DNA from: Paraburkholderia caffeinilytica
GTDB lineage: Bacteria; Pseudomonadota; Gammaproteobacteria; Burkholderiales; Burkholderiaceae
Direction: 5' to 3'
Length of the DNA: 64,000 nt
NCBI RefSeq assembly: GCF_003368325.1
Contig: NZ_CP031467.1
Coordinates: 2,108,001-2,172,000, forward strand
The notes under the pieces are model-generated. The model was not told where the DNA came from, ran no database searches, and saw only the letters and a list, made by a program, of their open reading frames with translations. The position numbers and the translations under genes are program-made. This document shows positions 14,154 to 21,937 of this stretch, one piece after another (positions within the stretch are counted from its first letter, which is position 1; each line of letters begins with the position of its first letter).

Positions 14154-16091
14154 ATGAGGGTTTCTTTTTTGTCTCCGCGATGTTTGGGTTTATTGTCTTT
14201 GCGACGCGCTGGCGTTGGGCTTTTCTTGGGTTTTTTGCCTGCTGCCTGGCGTGGTTGTCTGCGCGCTTGCGGCGTTGGCCTTTCCTTGTTTTCTTATTGG
14301 TCTATTAGTGTCGCCCCTGTGCGGGGCAGGCACCTACTTTTCTTTGCCGCCGCAAAGAAAAGTAGGCAAAAGAAAGCGGCTCAAACCGCTAATGCTAAGC
14401 GGGCACCGTGGCCCAGAACCGCCAGTGGCTCCGTGGAGTCAGTGTCCGCGTCCCTGCACGCGCCAGTGACAAGGGCGTCATACCTCCCGTCTCGCACGAC
14501 GTGCTCGCCGGAAGAGCACTTCAAAAAACCAGTGGTGCACCTGGTCCCACTCCGTTCGCAATTGCTGCCTTGCACTTCGAGCGCTTGCGCAACTCGCGAC
14601 CAACCAGGCGGGCGCCTCGCCGAGGCGAAGCCGACGGCTTCCGCGACGCGGGAACTCGGCCACTGGTTTTCTGAAGTACTCTTCGGCGCGCGTAGCGTCG
14701 CCGGAAGAATGACGCCCTTGTCACTGGCGCCGAATGTGAGAGAACACGGATTCCACGGAGCCACTGGCGGTTCTGGGCTACGGTTCCCGCTTAGCATTAG
14801 CGGTTTGAGCTGCTTTCTTTTGCCTACTTTTCTTTGCAGCCGGCAAAGAAAAGTAGGTGCCCCCCCGCACAGGGGGAAAGCTAATAAACCAATAACAAAA
14901 CAAGGAAAGGCCAACGCCGTAAGCGCGCGGACAAAAGCGCCAAGCGGGCAAAAAACCCAAGCAAACACCACCACCGCAAGCAAACAACCCAGCGCCGCGC
15001 AGGCAAACCAACAGCAAGCGCCGCAGGCAAACCAACGCGGAGCAGCAATCATCAGCGCCCTGCTAGTCGTCGCGCTATCGGCGATATTAGTATCGGGCAT
15101 GCTCTGGCGCCAGCAAGTCCAAATCCGAAGGATAGAAAACCAACGTCTCCTCTCGCAGGCGCAATGGGTCGCCCGCGGCGCGCTGGACTGGACGCGCCTG
15201 ATCCTCCGCTCGGAGGGCGACACCTCGGCAGGCATCACCTACTTAGGCGGTCTATGGGGTGTCCCCATCGCCAAAACTCGCCTGTCGGATTTCCTCGGGC
15301 AAATCGGTGAAGTCAGAGCCGAGCAAGGCCAGGCGACCTATCTCTCCGGCTCGATCGAAGACGCCCAGGCGAAATTCAACCTCCGCAATCTGGTCTCGAG
15401 CCCAGCGCCGGGCGTCATGCAGATCAACACGGAGCAGATCGGCGCCTACCAGCGCCTGCTGGTATCCCTCGGCGTGAATAGCCAACTGGCCAAGAACACC
15501 GCCGTGCAGATGCGCGCAAGCCTCGCTCAATCGGCGACACGGTTTCAGACCGTTACGTCCATCACCGGATCGTCGGCGGCTCCGATCACCGCGGGCGGCG
15601 GCGCCACGAGCGGCAGCTTCACGGACAAACCCGGTATCGAAGACGGCGACGACAACGCGGCGGTCGCGCCGCTGCAAATGACAAGTGTCGATTCATTGCT
15701 CGATATCCCCGGCTATACGCCGGAAATGATCGCGCGCTTGCGGCCGTTCGTCACCGTGCTGCCGACGGTGTCGGCAGTCAATATGAATACGGCCTCCGCC
15801 GAAGTGATCGCGGCAATCGTGCCGGGGATGAATCTGTCCTCTGCGCAAGCCTTCGTCGCGCGCCGGCAGACAGTGTTTTTCCATAACGTCAGCGATGTGC
15901 AACTCGCCTTGCGCGGCGCCGGCGTACAGTCGGTCGCGATCGATTCGACTGAAATGGATGTCAACACGAACTATTTTCTGATTCACGGCCGCGTGCAGCA
16001 CGAACGCGCGGAAGTGGACCGCACGACTCTCGTCTATCGCGACGGATTGACTCACACTACGCGTATCGTGCGGGTACAAGACCAACTATGA
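14154..16091 (+). CDS. gspK: Type II secretion pseudopilus tip protein GspK, leader expanded by a repeat element
   Basis: From about 15039 the product is a normal GspK. QRG/AAIISALLVVALSAILVSG is a prepilin-type helix without the +5 Glu, as usual for GspK, followed by ENQRLLSQAQWVARGALDW and a mature region of about 349 residues. The natural start is the ATG at 14154, one base after the gspJ stop with GGAGAG upstream. Between them lies an in-frame inverted-repeat element that extends the leader from the usual 10-30 residues to 296. The frame stays open throughout; the next in-frame ATG (14709) still leaves about 111 leader residues. The protein may be made with an abnormal leader, start internally at a non-ATG codon, or be poorly functional. 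Confidence 0.85.
   Translation: MRVSFLSPRCLGLLSLRRAGVGLFLGFLPAAWRGCLRACGVGLSLFSYWSISVAPVRGRHLLFFAAAKKSRQKKAAQTANAKRAPWPRTASGSVESVSASLHAPVTRASYLPSRTTCSPEEHFKKPVVHLVPLRSQLLPCTSSACATRDQPGGRLAEAKPTASATRELGHWFSEVLFGARSVAGRMTPLSLAPNVREHGFHGATGGSGLRFPLSISGLSCFLLPTFLCSRQRKVGAPPHRGKANKPITKQGKANAVSARTKAPSGQKTQANTTTASKQPSAAQANQQQAPQANQRGAAIISALLVVALSAILVSGMLWRQQVQIRRIENQRLLSQAQWVARGALDWTRLILRSEGDTSAGITYLGGLWGVPIAKTRLSDFLGQIGEVRAEQGQATYLSGSIEDAQAKFNLRNLVSSPAPGVMQINTEQIGAYQRLLVSLGVNSQLAKNTAVQMRASLAQSATRFQTVTSITGSSAAPITAGGGATSGSFTDKPGIEDGDDNAAVAPLQMTSVDSLLDIPGYTPEMIARLRPFVTVLPTVSAVNMNTASAEVIAAIVPGMNLSSAQAFVARRQTVFFHNVSDVQLALRGAGVQSVAIDSTEMDVNTNYFLIHGRVQHERAEVDRTTLVYRDGLTHTTRIVRVQDQL
14225..14535 (+). repeat. 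Repeat element, left arm (copy 1)
   Basis: Copy 1 of a family of about 300 bp. Landmarks are GGCGTTGGCCTTTCCTTG (14271-14288), a GCCCC/GGGGC mini-hairpin at about 14313-14327, a stem-loop CTACTTTTCTTTG/CAAAGAAAAGTAG (about 14334-14365), GTGACAAGGGCGTCAT and an end near AACCAGTGG (14535). It is an imperfect inverted repeat of 14660-14965 and a direct relative of 23553-23840. Confidence 0.85.
14660..14965 (-). repeat. Repeat element, right arm (copy 2)
   Basis: Reverse-complement copy of 14225-14535: the landmark GGCGTTGGCCTTTCCTTG reads on the minus strand at 14901-14918. The inner end CCACTGGTTTTCTGAAGT pairs with the left arm with few mismatches. About 125 bases separate the arms, with a small palindrome GCCTCGCCGAGGC at about 14613-14625. 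The arms could fold into a giant hairpin in the gspJ-gspK mRNA. Confidence 0.85.
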
Positions 16092-16119
16092 ATAACGCCT
16101 TTCCCAGAGAGAGTGGCCC

Positions 16120-17550
16120 TTGAGCACGCTGATCGTTCTATTGCCGCCGCGTGATCCGGCGGTGCCATCGCAGGAATGGCAACTGCCGGAGCTGCCGTTC
16201 GTGCTGCTCGACAAGTCGGGCCGCACCCAACGCGCGGGCCGCTCGGCGCTCGTGCTGCTGCCGCGCGCTACGTCGACGGTGCTGATGATCGCCGCCCGCG
16301 ACTTGCTGATGATGCCCGCCAAGCTGCCGCCCTTGCGCGGCCCGAGGTTGCGTCAGGCGTTGCCGAATGTCGTCGAGGATCAGCTGATCCAGGACCCGCA
16401 AACCTGTCACATCGCCGTCGATCCGCAACCGGTCGCGGGGGGGAGGCAGTTGCTCGCGATCATCGATCGCGGCTGGTTCCGCTTCATCTGCGAGGCGTTT
16501 GCTGCCGCCGGCCACCGCAGCGTGCGCGCGGTGCCGGTCACGCGCTGCCTGCCGCAAGCGGCCGCACTCGACACACCCGTCGAAGTCGCCGAGACGGTCG
16601 GCGCAAGCGAGCCGGTCATGGCGGGCTCGGCGAGCATGACAACGTCGCTGCCCGGCGTGGCGCCGGAGGGGGCGCCAGGCGCCGCATCGGCGGTGCCGAT
16701 GGTGCCGATGGTGGCGGCCGTGCTCGGCGCCGTCGTCCAGACCGCGCCCGCCTTGCTGCTTGGGAGTGCGGTCGAAAGCGCGGTCGTCAACGGTGCGCCG
16801 CGCGTCGAACTGGCTATCGCGCGCGGTATGCAAGGCGAGGGGCTGGCAGTGCCGGCTAGCGCCGTGAACGGGACACTCAGCGCGCTCGCCGGCGCGGCGC
16901 CGATCTCGCTGTACATGCTGACGGAGGTGCCCGGCAACGAGCCGGGTCTTGCTGCGACCAGCCCGGCGAAGCTCGCTGCCCATATCCATGGGGCCAGCCC
17001 GCTGCCGTTCGAGCAACTCGCACGCCGCGCGCTGGCGTGCCGCTTCGACCTGTGCCAGTTCGAGTTCGCCTCGCAGCCGTGGCGGCTCGACCGCGCGACG
17101 CTGCGGCGTCTGCGCCTGCCGGTCATGCTGGCGGTGGCCGCGCTGGTGATCGCGATCGTCGGCGCGAACGTGCAGTGGCTGATGCTCGCGCGCCAGCGCG
17201 ACGCGATCAACACGCAGATGACCGAACTGCTCCTCAATGCCTTCCCCAAGACGACGGTCGTGCTCGATGCGCCCGATCAGATGTCGCGCCAGTTGCAACA
17301 GTTGCGGGTGGCGGCAGGCGAGTTGTCACCGGACGATTTTCTATCGCTTGCCGACGGCCTCGCGCGTTCGTTGGCGCCGGTGCCGGTCAACGGCATCGCC
17401 GCGCTCGACTATCACGACCGGCGGCTCGACGTGACCTTCAAGCCCGAGGTGAAACTCGATCCCGATTTCGCCAAGCGCCTCGCTCGCAACGGCCTGAGCG
17501 GCGCGATCGACAGCAATACCGGCAAGTGGACCATCAGGAACGGACAATGA
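16120..17550 (+). CDS. gspL: Type II secretion assembly platform protein GspL
   Basis: A 476-residue bitopic protein. The N-terminal cytoplasmic actin-like domain (about 1-330) includes LPKLRGPRLRQALPNVVEDQL-like LPPLRGPRLRQALPNVVEDQ, the part that recruits GspE. One membrane helix lies near residues 335-354 (LPVMLAVAALVIAIVGANVQ), then a ferredoxin-like periplasmic domain. An unusual Ala/Val/Pro-rich insert lies in the middle of the cytoplasmic part (about 165-230). The start is TTG at 16120 with GAGAG upstream. It overlaps gspM by four bases (ATGA). Confidence 0.88.
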   Translation: MSTLIVLLPPRDPAVPSQEWQLPELPFVLLDKSGRTQRAGRSALVLLPRATSTVLMIAARDLLMMPAKLPPLRGPRLRQALPNVVEDQLIQDPQTCHIAVDPQPVAGGRQLLAIIDRGWFRFICEAFAAAGHRSVRAVPVTRCLPQAAALDTPVEVAETVGASEPVMAGSASMTTSLPGVAPEGAPGAASAVPMVPMVAAVLGAVVQTAPALLLGSAVESAVVNGAPRVELAIARGMQGEGLAVPASAVNGTLSALAGAAPISLYMLTEVPGNEPGLAATSPAKLAAHIHGASPLPFEQLARRALACRFDLCQFEFASQPWRLDRATLRRLRLPVMLAVAALVIAIVGANVQWLMLARQRDAINTQMTELLLNAFPKTTVVLDAPDQMSRQLQQLRVAAGELSPDDFLSLADGLARSLAPVPVNGIAALDYHDRRLDVTFKPEVKLDPDFAKRLARNGLSGAIDSNTGKWTIRNGQ

Positions 17551-18050
17551 AAGCTGAACTTGCCCAAAGCTGGGCTGGATTCTGGGACCAGCGCACCGAG
17601 CGCGAAAAAACGCTGCTGGCATGGGGGGGCGGCGTCCTGGCCGTGGTGATCGCGTGGTCGGTGCTGTGGGCGCCGGCGCAGGATGGCCGCGCGCGTCTGC
17701 ATGAATCGCTGCCTGCCTTGCAGCGCCAGCTGGCGCAGATGACCGCGCAGTCGAGCGAAGCCCGCCAGCTTTCCGCAGCGGCGCAAGGTGTCGCGCCGAC
17801 CGGCGCGGCGCTGAAGGACGCGCTCACCGCCTCGCTCGGCGATCACGGCCTTGCCGCGACCCAGGTGCAGGTGATCGGCAACGTGGTGCAGATCCAGATG
17901 AAGAACGTGGCGTTCCCCGCGTGGACGAGCTGGGTCGACGATGCCCGCAAGCAGTTCAAGGTGCAGGTCGCCGAGGCGCATGTGAGCGCGCTCAAGGAAG
18001 ACGGCCAGGTAGATCTGACGGCGTCGATGCAGCCGTCTACCGCGAAATGA
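17547..18050 (+). CDS. gspM: Type II secretion protein GspM
   Basis: A 167-residue bitopic inner-membrane protein. A short cytoplasmic end (WAGFWDQRTEREKTLLAWGG) precedes a membrane helix near residues 27-45 and a periplasmic ferredoxin-like domain ending KVQVAEAHVSALKEDGQVDL. GspM partners GspL. It starts at the ATG overlapping the gspL stop. The same frame is open further upstream inside gspL, but that part is a shadow. Confidence 0.9.
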   Translation: MKAELAQSWAGFWDQRTEREKTLLAWGGGVLAVVIAWSVLWAPAQDGRARLHESLPALQRQLAQMTAQSSEARQLSAAAQGVAPTGAALKDALTASLGDHGLAATQVQVIGNVVQIQMKNVAFPAWTSWVDDARKQFKVQVAEAHVSALKEDGQVDLTASMQPSTAK

Positions 18051-18072
18051 CCGCGCCGTTACAGGATTTCGC

Positions 18073-18852
18073 ATGACTTACTGGATGCGGCGCCTGCGCG
18101 CCGCGCTTCCCTGGCTGGCGGTCGCGGTGCTGGCGAGCGCGGCCGTGATGCTCACGATGTTGCCGGCCGCCTGGATCACGCCGCGGTTCGCCAGACAAAC
18201 TCACGGCCACGTCAATCTCGTCGATCCGGCCGGCTCGCTGTGGCACGGCTCGGCCACGCTGATGCTCGCAGCCGGTTCCGACATGAGCGCGGCGACTTTG
18301 CTGCCGGGACGGCTCGAATGGCGCACGGCGTTCTGGCCGCTCTTCACCGGCCGTGTGCGGATGACCATGCGGCACAGCGAAGCGATGCCCGACCCGGTCA
18401 CCGTCGATGCGACGCTGCGCAGCGCGACCATCACGCCGGGTGCGATGGCGGTGCCGGCTTCGTTGCTGAGCGGCCTCGGCGCGCCGTTCAATACGCTCGA
18501 TCTGCAAGGCGACGTGCGCCTCGCGTGGTCCGATTGGCGCACCTTCAATCAGCAAGCGTTCGGCCAGCTGACCGTGACCCTGAACGATGTCAGTTCGCGC
18601 GTCTCGCTGGTCAAGCCACTGGGTTCTTACCGGCTGCTGTTTCAGGCGCAGGGTGTGTCGTCCACGCTGGATCTGACGACTCTCAAAGGGCCGCTGATGC
18701 TGACCGGCAATGGCACGGTGTCGGCCGTCTCGACATTGTTTCGCGGGACGGCCAGCGCCGCCCCGGAAGCGCACGACAACCTCGCGGGATTGCTGAATCT
18801 ATTGGGCCGGCCAAGCGGTCCGGATACCGTTGCGTTGACCTTCGTGCACTAG
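18073..18852 (+). CDS. gspN: Type II secretion protein GspN
   Basis: A 259-residue protein with one N-terminal membrane helix (near 13-33) and a mostly beta periplasmic domain. The WITPRFARQTHGHVNLVDPAGSLWHGSATL region is typical of GspN. GspN is an accessory component absent from many type II systems. It closes the operon. Its stop codon overlaps the stop codon of the convergent efflux lipoprotein gene within CTAG at 18849-18852. Confidence 0.85.
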   Translation: MTYWMRRLRAALPWLAVAVLASAAVMLTMLPAAWITPRFARQTHGHVNLVDPAGSLWHGSATLMLAAGSDMSAATLLPGRLEWRTAFWPLFTGRVRMTMRHSEAMPDPVTVDATLRSATITPGAMAVPASLLSGLGAPFNTLDLQGDVRLAWSDWRTFNQQAFGQLTVTLNDVSSRVSLVKPLGSYRLLFQAQGVSSTLDLTTLKGPLMLTGNGTVSAVSTLFRGTASAAPEAHDNLAGLLNLLGRPSGPDTVALTFVH

Positions 18853-20390
18853 TTGCTTTGCGCCACCGGCGTCGCCGATGAGACCGATGACGCCGGCAGC
18901 GGCGCGGGCGCCGCCACATCGCCGGTTTCGCGGTTCATTTGCGACGCATCCCAACCGCCGCCGAGCGCCTTCACCAGACCCACCGACGACACCATCCGCT
19001 GCCCGGCGATGGTCTCGAGCTTCTGCTCGGCCGTGAAGGCCGTGGTCTGCGCGGTCAGCACGTTGACGTAACCGACCGTACCCGCCTTGTATTCGTTCGT
19101 GACGATGGCCAGCGCCTGACGCGCCGAATCCACCGCTTGCTGCTGCACGACGATTTCCTGTTCGAGGATGCGCAGCGAGGCGAGATTGTCCTCGACGTCC
19201 TGGAACGCCGTCAGAATCGTTTGACGGTACGTCGCGACGTCCTGGTCGTAGGTCGCACGAGCGGCTTCGGTCTTTGCCTCGCGCAAGCCGGCGTCGAAAA
19301 TCGTGGCGGCGAGTTGCGGGCCGAGCGTCCAGAAGCGCGACGGCGCGGTCAGCAATTGCGAGAACACCGAATTTTCGAAACCGCCCGTGGCCGACAGCGT
19401 CAGCGTCGGGAAGAACGCGGCGATCGCGACGCCGATCTGTTCGTTCGCCGCCGCCGCCTTGCGCTCAGCCGATGCGATATCCGGACGCCGCTCGAGCAGC
19501 GCCGACGGCATTTGCGCGGGCACGGCGGGCGGCGTGGCGGTGAGCGGCATCGGCGGAATCGAGAAGCTCGAGGCCGGTTCGCCGACGAGTACGGCGATCG
19601 CGTGCTCGTCCTGGGCGCGCTGCACACCATTGTCGATCGCGGCCGCCTGTGCCGATTGCAACTGAGTTTGCGCCTGAATCACGTCGGAGCGCGCGGCGAC
19701 GCCGGCTGCGTACTGGTTCTGCGTGAGTTGCAGCGAGCGCTGATAGGCTGCGACGGTGTCGTCGAGGAGCTTCTGGGTGGAGTCGAGCGCGCGCAGCGAG
19801 AAGTAGGTTTGCGCGAGCGTGGCCTGGGCGGACAGCCGCGCATTCGCCAGATCGGCGGCGGCGCCCTGCTGGCCGGCCTTCTGCGAATTGACCGACCGCG
19901 TGACCGAGCCCCACAGGTCCGGCTCCCAGCTTGCGTCGAGTTGCACGTTGAAGCTGTTGCTGACGCCGGAACGGCTCGAGGTGGTGGTCGTGCTGCCTGA
20001 ACCATTGCCGGAGCGCGTAACGCCCGCCGATGCGCCGACGGTCGGGAAGTACGCCGCGCGTGCTTCGCCAACCAGTGCACGCGCCTGGCGATAGGCGGCG
20101 GCAAATTGGGCGATGGTCTGGTTCGACGTGTTCAGCTTGTCTTCGAGCGTATTGAGTTGCGGGTCTTCATAAATGGTCCACCAGTCGCCGCGGTCGTGCT
20201 GATCGGCCGGTTGGGCGACTTTCCAGCCGGGCGCGGCTTCCTTGTAGGACGCGGGGATCTCGGCCGCGGGCCGCTTGTAGTCGGGGCCGACGGCGCAACC
20301 GGCTACTACGGTGGCGAGCGCCGCGGCTACCGTGATGGTCAGGGCGCGGGGCGCAAGCGCCCGCGTGCGCGCGATTCGATCAAACTGCAT
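18849..20390 (-). CDS. Efflux outer-membrane factor lipoprotein, NodT family
   Basis: A 513-residue TolC-like outer-membrane factor. A lipoprotein signal (VVAGC, Cys32) is followed by the NodT/OprM signature GPDYKRP and two outer-membrane-efflux repeats rich in Ala/Gln coiled-coil helices. Typical stretches are ARLSAQATLAQTYFSLRALD and RPDIASAERKAAAANEQIGVA. It should form the trimeric channel of a tripartite pump. The ATG at 20390 has AAGGAAT upstream; a longer in-frame start is less likely. No adaptor or RND gene is beside it; the nearest transporter is the MFS exporter at 21938. Confidence 0.9.
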   Translation of the reverse strand: MQFDRIARTRALAPRALTITVAAALATVVAGCAVGPDYKRPAAEIPASYKEAAPGWKVAQPADQHDRGDWWTIYEDPQLNTLEDKLNTSNQTIAQFAAAYRQARALVGEARAAYFPTVGASAGVTRSGNGSGSTTTTSSRSGVSNSFNVQLDASWEPDLWGSVTRSVNSQKAGQQGAAADLANARLSAQATLAQTYFSLRALDSTQKLLDDTVAAYQRSLQLTQNQYAAGVAARSDVIQAQTQLQSAQAAAIDNGVQRAQDEHAIAVLVGEPASSFSIPPMPLTATPPAVPAQMPSALLERRPDIASAERKAAAANEQIGVAIAAFFPTLTLSATGGFENSVFSQLLTAPSRFWTLGPQLAATIFDAGLREAKTEAARATYDQDVATYRQTILTAFQDVEDNLASLRILEQEIVVQQQAVDSARQALAIVTNEYKAGTVGYVNVLTAQTTAFTAEQKLETIAGQRMVSSVGLVKALGGGWDASQMNRETGDVAAPAPLPASSVSSATPVAQSN

Positions 20391-20637
20391 GCAATGGATT
20401 CCTTCTGGACGCCGCAGTGCGGCCGATGGCGGCACTGCCGGCCGGGCGAGATCATGGCTCTGCCGGAATGTTAGCGTATGGGCCGCTTGGGCGCGGGATA
20501 CTGAAAGGGTAATGCGGGGGGCGGCGGAGGTGTGTTACTTAGGGTGTCGCGATGGTTACGTGCTGTTACCGGCCGGGTCGCCATGGGCGGCGGAAAAGCG
20601 CCGCACACCAACCAGGACCGGTTCTACGAGAAGAGAA

Positions 20638-20994
20638 TTAAATCCGCGAATCCGACGACGTGGGCTGCCGGGCCAGCTTGCCCGCCGCAGCCCGGCACGG
20701 CAAGCCTGAGCGCGCCTGGCAAGCGCCCGCCGGGCTTGCTGCAGCGACCGTGGTGACACTCGCCGCCGCAATGACGGACCGTACCGATTCCACCGGGGCG
20801 GCCTCGCTCCCCTTCTGTCCTCGCCGATGCTCCACCCACGCCAACACCGCGACGCCCACCGATCCACCCGGCAGTACGAACAGCACGGCGAACAAGGCCA
20901 GTTTCCACCAGCGATGCGGCCCCTGGAAGCTGCTCAGCGCGGAATCGGTCAGGGAGCGGCTCAAGCCGCCAAGGGTGTTTTTGAGGTACAGCAT
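20638..20994 (-). CDS. Small uncharacterised membrane protein
   Basis: A 118-residue frame starting at an ATG with AAAAGGATTG about 8 bases upstream. The first 60 residues look like a real protein: an amphipathic start (MLYLKNTLGGLSRSLTDSAL), GPHRWWKL, then a membrane helix (LALFAVLFVLPGGSVGVAVLAW) and EHRRGQKG. The C-terminal half is low-complexity Ala/Ser/Arg and may be neutral extension. I do not recognise a function. It lies upstream of the efflux lipoprotein gene on the same strand, 247 bases away, and divergently from marR. Confidence 0.55.
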   Translation of the reverse strand: MLYLKNTLGGLSRSLTDSALSSFQGPHRWWKLALFAVLFVLPGGSVGVAVLAWVEHRRGQKGSEAAPVESVRSVIAAASVTTVAAASPAGACQARSGLPCRAAAGKLARQPTSSDSRI

Positions 20995-21258
20995 CGGGAC
21001 AATCCTTTTCGCACGGCGCCATCGCGGCGTGCTGACAAGCGGTCAGAACATGGTCTCGGGTGGCGCGGGTCGCGCGTAACTCGTTGCCTGTCATAATATT
21101 GACTATGCAATTAAATTTCAAGATACTTTGCTCCGCGCGCACCGTGGTGTTGTTTTTTGCGTCGTTCGCACGACGGTTCGCACGGCGCGAAATGAAATTT
21201 GACTTGTCTGCCTGGGCAGCTAGAATCCGTTCTGCTCGACGATGTTCCCGGATACACG
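20995..21258. other. Divergent promoter region before marR
   Basis: An AT-richer stretch around 21095-21135 and the marR promoter at 21199-21226. No gene seen. Confidence 0.4.
21199..21226 (+). promoter_or_regulatory. Sigma-70 promoter for the marR-MFS genes
   Basis: TTGACT (21199-21204), 16-base spacer, TAGAAT (21221-21226), 33 bases before the start codon. The spacer contains TGCCTGGGCA, a near palindrome that could be the operator for the regulator itself. Confidence 0.6.
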
Positions 21259-21801
21259 ATGACCGACGGCCCATACAACGCGGACGCGATTCACCTCGAA
21301 TCGAGTCTTGGCTATTACCTGACGAAAGCGCGAAACGTGCTTGTCGAGCGGATGGATCGTGCGGTCAAACCGTTAGGACTGACGGCCCAGCAGATCGGCG
21401 TGATTCTGGTGTTATCCGCGCAACGCGCGAGCACGCCGTTCGAGTTGTCGCGCGTCATGTCATATGACAGCGGATCAATGACGCGTCTGCTCGATCGCCT
21501 TGAAAAGAAAGGCTTTATCGTGCGTACGCGCAGCGACGCCGACCGCCGGATGGTCAAGCTGGAGCTGACGCCGCAAGGCCACGAAGCGGCGCGGCAATTG
21601 CCCAGCCTGGGTGCCGCTGTGTTGAACGAGCAGCTGCGCGGATTTTCCGCCGCGGAGCACGCCACCCTGCTCGACCTGCTCGGCCGTTTCATTGCGAACG
21701 GCATCGATGAGGGAGCAAGCGCGTGTTGCGGTCTCGGACCGTCGCAGGAATTGCTGGAAGACTCACCCGAAGAACCGCCGCCAGGTCACGGCGGGTCGTA
21801 A
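21259..21801 (+). CDS. MarR-family transcriptional regulator
   Basis: A 180-residue MarR-type winged-helix regulator. It starts with the helical part (SSLGYYLTKARNVLVERMDRAV), followed by the recognition helix region (LSRVMSYDSGSMTRLLDRLEKKGFIVR) and the wing (SDADRRMVKLELTPQG), then a Cys-containing tail (GASACCGL). The ATG at 21259 is preferred over an in-frame upstream ATG at 21199, because the promoter -35 box occupies that site. It is followed after 136 bases by the MFS exporter, the usual partner it represses until a ligand binds. Confidence 0.9.
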   Translation: MTDGPYNADAIHLESSLGYYLTKARNVLVERMDRAVKPLGLTAQQIGVILVLSAQRASTPFELSRVMSYDSGSMTRLLDRLEKKGFIVRTRSDADRRMVKLELTPQGHEAARQLPSLGAAVLNEQLRGFSAAEHATLLDLLGRFIANGIDEGASACCGLGPSQELLEDSPEEPPPGHGGS

Positions 21802-21937
21802 CCAAGAGGCGCTTTTGAACGCGCCGTTGTTTGAAAATGTCTGTCTGGGCAGAGGATGATCCGGCATGTAAGCACGCCATCCGAAGGGTGCGATAAAGCT
21901 GCCGCGACAAGCTTTTCCCGGCTGAGGAGAAACACAT

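Noticed and set aside
14381..15238. 285-residue minus-strand open frame in the repeat element
   Set aside because: It reads through the inverted-repeat arms; similar frames appear in each copy, so it is a product of the repeat and not a gene.
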